Assembly (NCBI RefSeq): GCF_901482445.1
Contig: NZ_LR590477.1
Span: 2,134,890-2,198,889, forward strand
DNA length: 64,000 nucleotides
Source of the DNA: Neisseria lactamica
GTDB taxonomy: Bacteria > Pseudomonadota > Gammaproteobacteria > Burkholderiales > Neisseriaceae
Direction: 5' to 3'
In this document: positions 27,760-37,400 of the stretch, piece after piece
How positions within the stretch are numbered: position 1 is the first letter of the stretch
Layout: every line of letters begins with the position of its first letter
Translations under genes and position numbers: made by a program
Notes under the pieces: model-generated
Told to the model about the DNA's origin: nothing
Database searches by the model: none
What the model saw: the letters and a program-made list of their open reading frames with translations, nothing else

Positions 27760-27785
27760 AGTATTGATTAAAAAGGTGTTTTTAA

Positions 27786-28205
27786 ATGTATAAAATAAAA
27801 TGTTTTTATGATCAGTTTAGTTCTGGTGAATTATTTAACTACTGCCAGTTTTTAGATAATTCTTCTAATCAAAAGATAAATACACGAGGAACAGTGTATC
27901 AATATATTATTTATGTTTTAACAGGAGACCTTTATCTACAAAAAGACATAGATGAAAATTTAGAATTTATCTATCAAGCAGAAAATAATCCCAATGAAGT
28001 TTATTCAGGAGGTGGACAAGGTTTTTGCTGGGATATTTCTGCTGAAAAAGTAGTTTTCTATCACAACGAATTTGATGAAGAAGACGGCTGGCCTGATTTA
28101 AGCTGTTCGCTGCATACTTTTAAAACTGCTTTAATTGCTTGGAATGCTTTTTTGCAATTGCCTAAAAGTATTCATTCGGTGGTGGAGACTGTGATTGAGG
28201 AATAA
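27786..28205 (+). CDS. Immunity protein candidate for the EndoU-type toxin
   Basis: 139 residues, soluble, acidic, AT-rich. It begins 26 bases after the toxin stop, the usual place of CdiI immunity genes. I recognise no named family. An identical gene follows the inverted EndoU copy at 62220-62639, supporting pairing with this toxin tip. Its lower GC and lack of DUS contrast with tpsA, typical of toxin-immunity modules moved by recombination. Confidence 0.7.
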   Translation: MYKIKCFYDQFSSGELFNYCQFLDNSSNQKINTRGTVYQYIIYVLTGDLYLQKDIDENLEFIYQAENNPNEVYSGGGQGFCWDISAEKVVFYHNEFDEEDGWPDLSCSLHTFKTALIAWNAFLQLPKSIHSVVETVIEE

Positions 28206-28784
28206 GCATAATTAGCTTAATGAATAGAATCAGCGATATAGATTGGACTGCAAATCCACGCTTATACGCTGTGCCATGATTAAGATGTTAGAACTTGTAT
28301 TGAATACAAGTTCTCATAAACGAATGGCAGCAATCCTTTGATTTAGATAAGATCCTTGATTTAGAATAATATTGTCCAATTATTTGCAATCATTCTATAA
28401 AAATCAAGGAACTAAAATCATGAACAAAACCCTATCGCGTCATCTTCAACTTTTGTCGTGGCTGCCTGATGGTTGTTGCAGAGAATGTGAAGTGCGAAGG
28501 TAAAAGCTGTGCCGATAGTGATTCAGCAAGCCGTAGCCCATATGAAACCTAAACTCAACAAGTAAGATGTGTGCGGAACGCACACATGCGGTTCTCAAGG
28601 TTTGAGCTAAGAGGCCGTCTGAAAATAACAAATGGGTTTTGCCTATGGTTGTTTTCAGACGGCTTCAGATTTCGCTTCCTCTTTTCCATATCCTATAAAC
28701 ATGTGATTAAATTTTCATTTATGGCGTTTTTTTATCTTTTTGTCTGTTTTTGTGCATTGCTATAATTGCCCGCTTACATTACCA
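28206..28784 (+). repeat. Cassette boundary spacer with DUS hairpin
   Basis: No gene, but recurring structure. The segment AGCAAGCCGTAGCCCATATG through GGTTTGAGCTAAGAGGCCGT recurs at 33403-33500, 58195-58267 (minus) and 61800-61900 (minus). It includes a hairpin (ATGTGTGCG-GAA-CGCACACAT) and an AG-DUS pair (28612-28664) that could terminate transcription. A TATAAT at 28761 may be an incidental -10. The block repeats inverted at 61676-62219. Confidence 0.7.
28420..28552 (+). pseudogene. Remnant of a tpsA 5' end (extended signal peptide region)
   Basis: After CAAGGAACTAAAATC the ATG opens MNKTL. One frame change later it reads RVIFNFCRGCLMVVAENVKC and then EGKSCADSDSAS, the typical extended signal-peptide region of TpsA/autotransporters in Neisseria. 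It stops at 28550. So a second tpsA start lies between cassettes, ruined by a small deletion near CCCTATCG. An inverted copy lies at 61872-62005. Confidence 0.65.
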
Positions 28785-30861
28785 TACCGAACAGGACAAC
28801 AAACAAACCGGCGCCGGCGTACGTGTACAAGTTTCCTTGGGCACCGCCTGGGAGGCTTCGGGCAACTTCAACCAAAGCAAAGCTTCAGGCAGCAGTGACA
28901 GTGCGGCTATCCAATCCGGACTTTTTGCAGGAGAAGGCGGCTACCACATCGAGGCCGACAGCATCCACCTAAAAGGCGGAGCCATTACCTCTACCGCGCC
29001 GAAGGAGCAAAATGAATTAACTGCCAAACGTCTTACTTTTGAAAATATTCAAAACCAAAGCAGTTATAGCGCATCCAATGTCAGCTTGAGCGGTAGTTAC
29101 GGTAGCGACAGCCCCTCTGAACCCCCCGACAACGCCGACTTCCGTCAAACAAACTTAGGTAAGGCATTTGCACGCTCTGCAGGCAAAAATGGTACCGACT
29201 TCAACCCCGGCTTGCCGCAATATGAAAAAGGCGGCGACAACAGCACCACCTATGCTACCCTGAGCGAAGGCCGTCTGAACATCGGCGGCAAAGAGACCAC
29301 TACGCAAGAACTGGGTATCAATAGTGACAGCAGTAACGCACACCGTGCTGTTGCGGCTCTGCCCGATTTAGCCAAGATTACCGAAAAGCAACAGATTATA
29401 GCTAAAGCAACTTCCGATATAGTAACCGCTGCGCACACTTTCAGCAGCAACCGCCAAAAAACCGCTGCAGAAAATAAAGCCAAAGCCGAATCGGAGTTCG
29501 AAGGTCGTCTGAAAGCCCAAAATGACGGCAGCTATGAAGCCTACGCCAAACTGGACGAAACCGAACGGCAAAAAATCCTAATCAACTACTCAGAAACCTA
29601 TCGCAAAGCCGATGCCGAAGCCCAAAATTGGGGGGTGGGAGGTAAACACAGCCGTGCCCTTAATGCCGGCATCACCCTCGCGACCGGTCTGCTTGGTGGT
29701 CAAAGCGGATTGCAAAGCGCAGTCAATGCCGCTGCGCCTTATGCCTCCGAAGCAATAGGCAGGACATTTGGACACGGTGAAAACAAAAACGAAACCGCCC
29801 AAGCCGTCGGACATTTCCTTTTAGGAGCAGCTATTGCCCGCGTCAACGGTGGTAATTTTGCTGCCGGCGGCTCGGCTGCAGTTGCAGCTGAAAAAGCAGC
29901 GGAACATCTTGCCCAACGGTATAACGACGGTAAAACCGCAATCGATCCGCAAACAGGCGAGTTCAATGCCAACCTGCTGCCGGAGCATATCAAAGAGGAA
30001 ATCAAATCGAAGAGCGGGGTGATTGCATCGCTGACGGGAGCTGCCGTGGGCGGTACGCCGGCAGAGGCGCAAACCGGGGGGGCGGTCGGGCAGAATGCGG
30101 TGGAAAACAACCATCTGCTCGCAGGGCAGCGAATCCAAATGAATGCGGAATTCCGAGCATGCAAAGCCGATTGGCGTTGCGAATTTGAAGTTGATAAAAA
30201 ATGGGAGAAGATTGGGCTTAATAATACGAGAAAACTTTATGCGGCATGTGATAAAGGGATCAATACTGTCGCATGCCAAAATTTGAGGAATCAGATCGAT
30301 AGATCTACATATCAGGGTAAACGTGACTATAATTACCCCACGGGCTTTGAATTGAAAGGAGAGCTGTCAGGTGCGCTGGGGGTGGGTGTACAGGTCAACG
30401 CAAAAGTAATCGTAACTTTAGGGAACAGAGGTTCGTCCGTACAAGCTGAAGGCGGTGTGGGTTTAGGCTTGGGTGCGAAAGTTTCGGTAGGAGGAAATAC
30501 CCAAAGGAGGAATGTAGAGATGGACGAAAACAAAAGCCTTGCCGTATCCACGGAATACATCCTAGCTAATCCCAAATTCGGCTCTTCCCCGCAGGACGCG
30601 AACGCATCCTTGGGCACGAAAGCCGAAATTGAAGGTAAGATTGGGATTCTGAATATTAACACATCGTTTCATGGAGGAAGGGAATATAAGCCTAATGGCA
30701 CTTCCTCCATCTATAAAGGAGGCGAAGCAAAGGTGTCTCTCAACACACAAATAGGCAGCGGGATAATGTTCAAATGGGACATTTGGAACGGAAAAAGTCG
30801 GCAATTTAAAAAGGATTTTAGAAACAAAGAGGGTCAAAAACATGAACACAAACTTAAATGA
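28785..30861 (+). CDS. Silent tpsA 3' cassette 1: VENN domain plus glycine-rich putative membrane toxin
   Basis: From HTEQDNKQTG onward the first ~440 codons are nearly identical to tpsA 25279-26607, but with the G-run intact (six G at 29628-29633) and without the tpsA N-terminus, TPS domain or signal. After AVENN (about 30105) the sequence is new: a Cys-containing linker (FRACKADWRCEFEV, YAACDKGINTVAC) and a glycine-rich, beta-like tip (GVGVQVNAKV, GVGLGLGAKV). The paired immunity gene is a membrane protein, so a membrane-active toxin is likely but not proven. No convincing start: 28750 is a TTG in spacer. Best read as a donor for recombination into tpsA. Confidence 0.8.
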
Positions 30862-31279
30862 CAAAGACAAAGCCATGGATACCGCAATCAGGTTTCAGAA
30901 AAGGATGAGGATTCCGAAATTTTTCTTTTTAATTCTCGGAATCACAGTGGTTTTGGCATTTATCCAAGACGTGATAACGGGTTCTAACTTTCTGCAAATA
31001 ACAATTGTGCAAATAATATTTGTGATATATTTCAGTTTCGGAGGTATCATAATTTTATTCTACATAATCATCGCAGGAATCTGCCCCTATTGCCACGAAT
31101 TCCAAAAGATGAATTATGGCACCTCCGTCGGCATCGGGTCGGATAGCTTTACTTTCTTTAAAGGCATTTCCCCTGTTCCAAAAATCGATTACTGCAGCAA
31201 ATGCGGCAAGCCCCTGTCTCCTGAAGCCGTAAATAAGGTAATGAATGATAAAACCGATGAAGAAAAATCTGATATTTGA
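30842..31279 (+). CDS. Membrane immunity protein with two CxxC pairs
   Basis: 145 residues. It overlaps the toxin stop by 20 bases. Two hydrophobic segments (FFFLILGITVVLAFIQDV and IIFVIYFSFGGIIILFYIII) place it in the inner membrane. Two Cys pairs, CPYC and CSKC, separated by about 40 residues, could bind a metal such as zinc. Position and topology fit an immunity protein against a membrane-targeting toxin. A later ATG at 30875 is possible. I recognise no named family. Confidence 0.65.
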   Translation: MNTNLNDKDKAMDTAIRFQKRMRIPKFFFLILGITVVLAFIQDVITGSNFLQITIVQIIFVIYFSFGGIIILFYIIIAGICPYCHEFQKMNYGTSVGIGSDSFTFFKGISPVPKIDYCSKCGKPLSPEAVNKVMNDKTDEEKSDI

Positions 31280-31471
31280 TGTAAGTTGATGCAGAACAAG
31301 CCACAATGTAAACCAATCCTCCCTATAGAGTGAGTATGGCACGCACGCTGGCTTGAAGATTCCGCAATACCAATTATGTCTGCATCCCCCATTACTTGAC
31401 GAAAGGCCGTCTGAAAACGGAAAAACCGTTTCAGACGGTCTTTGTTTAACTCCACCGATCCAGCGGGTTAC
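31280..31471 (+). repeat. Cassette boundary with AG-DUS hairpin (31404-31440)
   Basis: No gene. AGGCCGTCTGAA and the inverted TTCAGACGGT form a stem-loop, followed by GTTTAACTCCACCGATCCAGC, a boundary sequence that recurs at 33525-33550 and, inverted and degenerate, near 56905. Confidence 0.6.
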
Positions 31472-32955
31472 AAAGCGCAGCCAATGCCGCTGCGCCTTAT
31501 GCCTCCGAAGCAATAGGCAGGACATTTGGACACGGTGAAAACAAAAACGAAACCGCCCAAGCCGTCGGACATTTCCTTTTAGGAGCAGCTATTGCCCGCG
31601 TCAACGGTGGTAATTTTGCTGCCGGCGGCTCGGCTGCAGTTGCAGCTGAAAAAGCAGCGGAACATCTTGCCCAACGGTATAACGACGGTAAAACCGCAAT
31701 CGATCCGCAAACAGGCGAGTTCAATGCCAACCTGCTGCCGGAACATATCAAAGAAGAAATCAAATCGAAGAGCGGGGTGATTGCATCGCTGACGGGCGCG
31801 GCCGTGGGCGGCACGCCGGCAGAGGCGCAAACCGGAGGGGCGGTCGGGCAGAATGCGGTGGAAAACAACCTCTATCTGACATCGGAAGCCTTAAAACGGG
31901 ATGAACAGACAGCCCGTAAAATTTATTCCGTCATAAAAGAGCAAGTCAAACATGAATGCAGTTCCACAGGAAGAATTACCGAATGTCGTCAAAATATAGG
32001 ACGCATTATCGAATTTACCCAAGACCAACGCTTTGACAGTCGGTTTAAGGACTTAGAAAAAGAATCCTTATATTACCTAAATCAACATCCTGATTTAGTA
32101 GCCTCTTATTTGAAGGCTGAGTACGAAAAGCTGGATAGGGAAGACAAAAGTATCCTGCACCGCTACATCTCACCCGGGGCTGAAATCGTTTCGGGCAGTT
32201 TGGGTGTTGTTCTTTCAGGAGTAGCCGGAGGCGGATCTTGTGCCGAGACTTTCGGCTTAGGCTGTGCCGCCGCTTTGGTTGGTGTAACGTCTTCCTACGA
32301 TCATGTCATTACTGGGGCGAAGAACTTCGGAAAAAAAGCCAGCGAACAACGACCGACGATTACGGTTCAGACCTTGAAGCAGTTGGGGCTGTCGGAGCAG
32401 GCTGCGGAATATGTTCAGTTTTCTATAGATTTGTTCAGTGTGGGTAAATCAGGAGCCGGTATGCCTAAGGCTAAGCCTGTGTCTGATGCAAAACCGAGAT
32501 GGGAGGTTGATAGGAAGCTTAATAAATTGACAACTCGTGAGCAGGTGGAGAAAAATGTTCAGGAAATAAGGAACGGTAATAAAAACAGTAACTTTAGCCA
32601 ACATGCTCAACTAGAGAGGGAAATTAATAAACTAAAATCTGCCGATGAAATTAATTTTGCAGATGGAATGGGAAAATTTACCGATAGCATGAATGACAAG
32701 GTTTTTAGTAGGCTTGTGAAATCAGTTAAAGAGAATGGCTTCACAAATCCAGTTGTGGAGTACGTTGAAATAAATGGAAAAGCATATATCGTAAGAGGAA
32801 ATAATAGGGTTTTTGCTGCAGAATACCTTGGCAGGATACATGAATTAAAATTTAAAAAAGTTGACTTTCCTGTTCCTAATACTAGTTGGAAAAATCCTAC
32901 TGATGTCTTGAATGAATCAGGTAATGTTAAGAGACCTCGTTATAGGAGTAAATAA
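31472..32955 (+). CDS. Silent tpsA 3' cassette 2: VENN domain plus ParB/Srx-like nuclease tip
   Basis: tpsA homology resumes at 31472 (AVNAAAPYASEAIG) with no start codon in frame before a GTG at 31777, so it is promoterless and silent. The shared part runs through AVENN to REQVEKNVQE. The tip (from about 32570) has GFTNPVVEYVEINGKAYIVR then GNNRVFAAEYLGR, the typical ParB/sulfiredoxin-like core with GNxR, seen as DNA-cleaving tips of CDI toxins. The immunity gene starts two bases after the stop. Confidence 0.8.
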
Positions 32956-32957
32956 AA

Positions 32958-33422
32958 ATGGCAATTTGGAATTATCGGTACTACCTTATCCCATCAGCTG
33001 CTATCAGAAATAAATTTAATGCAAATAAAGATATCATACTTGATGAGTATCGATCTAATGGTTTTCAGAATTTTAATGAGAATAAAAGTTTTGAAAATTA
33101 CTTTATCGATAATGATGTTATATTATCATCAATAATAAATGAAGCAAAAAAACAGCTTAAATTGAAAGAGTCTTGGGATAAAGACGCAATCATGTTTTGT
33201 GATAATTTTGGTAATAGTCTTACCGTTTGGCCAGATGATATAGAGTGTGAACTTGATTTAAGATTTGATTATACTAAATTTATTCAGAAAATCATTGATT
33301 GGGCAATAAAATATAATTGTCTACTTGTAATAGGAAAAACAGGAAATGTAGTTTCCCCTAATATAAATAATCTAATGTATGAAATAAAAGCATATTTGGA
33401 AAGCAAGCCGTGGCCCATATGA
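32958..33422 (+). CDS. Immunity protein candidate for the ParB-like toxin
   Basis: 154 residues, AT-rich, soluble, no family recognised. The gene starts right after the toxin stop. Its last codons (ESKPWPI) are formed by the cassette boundary repeat, so recombination at this repeat has replaced the natural C-terminus or uses it as the normal end. Confidence 0.65.
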   Translation: MAIWNYRYYLIPSAAIRNKFNANKDIILDEYRSNGFQNFNENKSFENYFIDNDVILSSIINEAKKQLKLKESWDKDAIMFCDNFGNSLTVWPDDIECELDLRFDYTKFIQKIIDWAIKYNCLLVIGKTGNVVSPNINNLMYEIKAYLESKPWPI

Positions 33423-33601
33423 AACCTAAACTCAATACGTAGGATGTGCATGGAATGCACTCATGCGGTTCTCAAGGTTTGAGCTAAGAGGCCGTCTGAA
33501 AACAGAAAATCGTTTCAGACGGCCTTTGTTTAACGCCACCGAGCCAGCGGGTTAAAGCGCAGTCAATGCCGCTGCGCCTTATGCTGCCGAGGTAAAGAGA
33601 G
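33423..33601 (+). repeat. Cassette boundary repeat
   Basis: The recurring block with AG-DUS inverted pair (33489-33525), then GTTTAACGCCACCGAGCCAGC and a 45-base scrap of tpsA (GCGCAGTCAATGCCGCTGCG). It joins two cassettes. Confidence 0.65.
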
Positions 33602-33832
33602 TTTGATGGTGCTATTACAATCAATCGTTGGTATGAAGCCAAATCTGGTAATTTCTGGAGAGATCACACTTCTACACCTCAAAAATTCGAAAAATTTAAA
33701 TCAGATATGGGTGATAGATTGAAAATTGCAACAAAAAATGGAGCAACATATGAATTACATTCAAATACACCAATCCCCAAACATGTTAAAGAATTTTTGA
33801 ACAAAAAAGGTATTAAATATTTTGAATATTAA
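33602..33832 (+). pseudogene. Toxin tip relic, PD-(D/E)xK nuclease type
   Basis: In frame: FDGAITINRWYEAKSGNFWR, then KFEKFKSDMGDRLKIATKNG, ending with KYFEY. D...EAK spaced like this is the active-site pattern of restriction-endonuclease-fold toxins. A TAA stands directly upstream in frame (33593), so there is no VENN part and no start: only the last 76 codons are left after a boundary recombination. Confidence 0.65.
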
Positions 33833-33852
33833 AAGTTATAGGAGATTTAAAA

Positions 33853-33903
33853 ATGTCAAGAAGTGTAAGTTTAGATATTGATTTATATGTTAGCATCCAA
33901 TGA
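33853..33903 (+). pseudogene. Immunity gene fragment
   Basis: ATG SRSVSLDIDLYVSIQ then TGA, 16 codons, preceded by AGGAGATTTAAAA. It has a good ribosome site and stands where the immunity gene of the PD-(D/E)xK relic should be; the rest has been lost. Confidence 0.5.
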
Positions 33904-33941
33904 ATAACTAAAAATGCAGAAACCACTAGCACTGTTTACCA

Positions 33942-34320
33942 TTTACCCTCCCTATCTGCCGGTCAATACCAACTGTTGGCAGAAGGCTTCCCAATCGGCA
34001 AGGGGTACAACGCGTGTGCCGCCTGCTAACCGGTGTACATCGGAAGTGCAGGCAGTGCGCCAATAGATGTAAAACGGAAGTTTGGCGATGTCGGCTTCCA
34101 ATACGGCAGGAGCGTTATTTTGTCCTGGCGTATGCACAATTGGCAAGCCGAAATAACTGTATTGGCCGTCTTCCGCTTGGTTGTCTGTATGGCCACGGTG
34201 TTTACCGGTACGGACAAACAGACGGCAGAATGCGTTCCAATCATGCAGAAACACAGCGGCTTGTCCGTCTATCAGGCTTTGGGCGGAACCGATGCTGCTG
34301 TCCCGCCAAAACAGGTAGCA
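33942..34320 (-). pseudogene. Gene fragment of unknown family with an adjacent iteron relic
   Basis: Minus-strand frame reads YLFWRDSSIGSAQSLIDGQA, VFLHDWNAFCRLFVRTGKHR and later KLPFYIYWRTACTSD, ending at a TAG (33952). The low-complexity-free, amphipathic sequence looks coding but has no start. I do not recognise it. A single iteron at 34331-34352 precedes it, so it may be debris of the same plasmid type as the rep locus. Confidence 0.4.
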
Positions 34321-34330
34321 AATTCTGTAT

Positions 34331-34352
34331 ATATAACACCGTTTGTCGTGCT
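34331..34352 (+). repeat. Solitary plasmid iteron relic
   Basis: ATATAACACCGTTTGTCG then TGCT: same sequence as iterons at 15451-16489, 18 kb away. Confirms that plasmid DNA has been incorporated at both places. Confidence 0.7.
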
Positions 34353-34408
34353 ATACGGCAGCCGGTAAAAAAAACGCCACGTTTCAAACATGGCGTTTTT
34401 TTTGACGG

Positions 34409-37400
34409 TCAGAACCTGTATCCGACACCGGCTTTCAGGCTGTTGCTTTTGTAGCGGCTGCTGCCTGTGTGCTCGTAATTGCCGAAGGCGCTCCAACCTC
34501 TGCCCAATTCTGCGCGGATACCGAGACCTGCATTCCAACGGGTTTGCGGCATATCCCAAGCACCGGTTTTGCCACGAGCCTGATTCGCACCTTTAAACAT
34601 ACCTGTCAGGGCGTAATCGCGTTTTTTGAAGTCATGTTCGACACCTGCAAAACCGAAGAGGGCGGTTTTGTCGTTCAGCGGTTGTGTCAGGCGGACGTTG
34701 AGCAGTCCGACGGGGGTGGTTTCGGAGAGTTTATCGGCTTTCCATGCCAGCGCACCGCCTTTTTCTTCAAACGCCTTTTGTCTGAGTATATCCAAACGGG
34801 CACCTATTTCGGTCTCCAGCAGGCCGCTGCCGAAAACGGGGAGGCGGAAACCGGATAATAGGGCTGCCTGTGTCAGCGAACCTTCTGCTTCACCTTCGGC
34901 GCGGATATCGACACCGTTCAGGCGGGCGGTTTTGTTCTTGTAGCCGCTGTAACCCAAGAGGGCTTTGACAAAAGTCATGTTGTCCAGATTGTGACGGACA
35001 CCGGCATTCAGACCGAAGCTGTTGACGGCTGCGCTACCACGGGTGTTCTCGTCCCATTTGGTTTGACCGGCGTCAAACGTGGCGGCAAGTGTGGTTTGTT
35101 CGCCCGCCTGGTATTTGACACCCAGGGTTTGGCGGAAGTCGGTCAGACCGCCAGAAGCCGCCCCGTGTTTCCAGTCGCCGGTGTCGCGTTTGGTTTCGGC
35201 AAAGACATCTGTTTCGCCGGTTTTAAGCGGTCGGTCAAGTTTGTCGGCCGTCGATTTCAGGCGGCGGCTTTGAGTCTCCGCAAAGACATTGGTGCTGTTG
35301 GCGTGAATCCCGGCGGCCAACTGTTCCAACATGGTTGCGGTTCCGTCCGTGCGTTCGCTTTGAGCGCGGATGAGCAACCTGCCTGTCTGCGCGTAAGAAC
35401 CGGTTGCCAATTCTTTGTCGCTCAGTTTGTCGGCTTCCTCCATCAGGTTTTCGAGGTTGCGTCCGCCCTGTACGACATTATGGGCGAGTACGGGATCGAG
35501 GCGTTCTTTAACCGTCATGGCAACTGTATTGACATTGTTGCGGCGCAGGCTGTAGTACAGGTCTTTGCCGGTGGCGGTGCCGACTTTGTCGCGGGAGACC
35601 ATCTCGCCGTCGGCATAGACGCGCTGAACCTGTCCGTCTTTTGCGGTAATGCCGCCCTCTGAACGCAGGAAGGTAATCAGGCGTTCGTTCGGACGGGCGT
35701 AGTATTTGCTTACGCCGCCCAGCCAGATACCACCGGTGTCGCCAAACTCGGTTTTGCCGGTCACATTGAGGACATCGCCCAACTGGACAAACAGATTGCC
35801 GTTTTGAGTAAAGGTCAGATTGCCGTCGATGGTGCTGTTGTTGCCGCCAAAGAGGAAGCCGTTGACATCAACCTGTACATTGCCTTTCACTCTGGCATTG
35901 TCGTTCAAATGGAACTTGCTTCCGCTATATACGTCCGAAGTAATGCTTTTGTTGACGGAGAGCATGCCGCCCATTACATTGGTCACGCCCGTGTAGGTGT
36001 TTTCACCGTCAAGGATGAGGCGGCCGTCGCCGGTTTTGTTCAATCCGCCATTGCCGCTGATGTCGTTTTCAAAGAAAGACACGGTGTCCTCGCCCGTCAC
36101 GTTCGCATCAAACATACCGAAGGCGAACTGAGCGGGGCCTTTGACTGCTTTACCGGCATTGAGCAATCCCCAGCCGTACACGCTGTCCACGCCTTTGGCG
36201 CCTATGTCCTGCGCGGTAGTCAGGATGGTGGTACGCAGGTTGTCGTTGGACATCCACGGATAACGGCCCAACACCAGCGCCGCCGTTCCGCTGACAAGGG
36301 GAGCGGACAGCGACGTTCCACGGCTTCCCAAACCGAGAAGCGGTTCGTCGTTCGAGCCTCTGATAACCATATTTTTGTCCAAGGCGTCTACGTATTGACG
36401 GCCTTTAAACAAAACACCGGGTTGATATGGTGCGGACAGGCACCATTGCGCCATCAGGCCGCAGCGGTTCGAACTTTTGGCAATCGTACCGTCGCTTTCC
36501 ACCCCGGCGGCCACGATGAGGCCTTTTTGCGCTTTCGGATAGGCGTATGGAAAGAATCCTTCATAGCTGCCATAAGTCAGCCCATCGTTTCCTGCCGCAA
36601 AGACAAACAGCACGCCGTCTTTGCGGATATGTTCGTCCATCTTGCGAAAGCTCAGCGAATTGGCATCCGCATTGAACTGGGCAACGTGTCCGGCATCATT
36701 CATATCCGATACACCATAGCTGTTATTGATGATTTTCGCGCCATTGCTGACAGCAAACCGCCAGCCTTCAATAATGTCTTCTTTATTGAATTTGTCCCGC
36801 ACGTCATAGCCGACCAGTTTGGCTTCCGGTGCCACGCCGCCCGTGCCGTAGCCGGGCACGGCACGTCCGGCAAGCAGATAGCTGACTATATCCATATGGT
36901 TCAACGTGTCCGAGTGGGGCGCGCCGTGCTGGAAAGTCGGGTTTTCGAAATCACGGAACACACGATTGAGTTTCGCGTTGTCATACACATCAAACGGGCG
37001 GACTTTGACGGTGAGATACGCCGGATCGATATTCATGTCTTCCGTACCGTCGGATACCATGCCCGGGCAGGCCAGCCTGTCCAGTTCCGAGATTCCGGCC
37101 TGGTGGCCGCTGCACCCGTAGCTGATGCGGGTCGTGCTGCCGAACAGTTCGGCATAATCGGATATATCGTCATCGACCACACCGACAACCGCGCCTTTGC
37201 CTTTGTAGCCGAGATCGTGTGCGGTTTTCAGGTTAATCGCGTTTTTGTACTGGGTTAGGTCGTTAAAATTCAGACGCGGATTAGCTTCGGGATATCCGTT
37301 TAAAACAGGTGGGAGTTCCCCTGCAACAGGATTGATGTTCAAATTCGGTGCCGGTGCATTTTCCGTACTGTCCGGTTTGAGATGGTCTGCCACGCAGAGG

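Noticed and set aside
28750..28784. Start of cassette 1 as a real N-terminus (TTG, CIAIIARLHYH)
   Set aside because: This stretch is boundary spacer; no ribosome site or signal peptide, and homology to tpsA begins only at HTEQDN.
31777..31779. GTG as true start of the ParB-like cassette gene
   Set aside because: It lies in the middle of the conserved VENN-region coding sequence, which is open upstream to 31472.
35804..37258. 484-codon open frame on the plus strand within the autotransporter
   Set aside because: Antisense shadow of the 1071-residue protease, which has full motif support; shadow lacks any domain.
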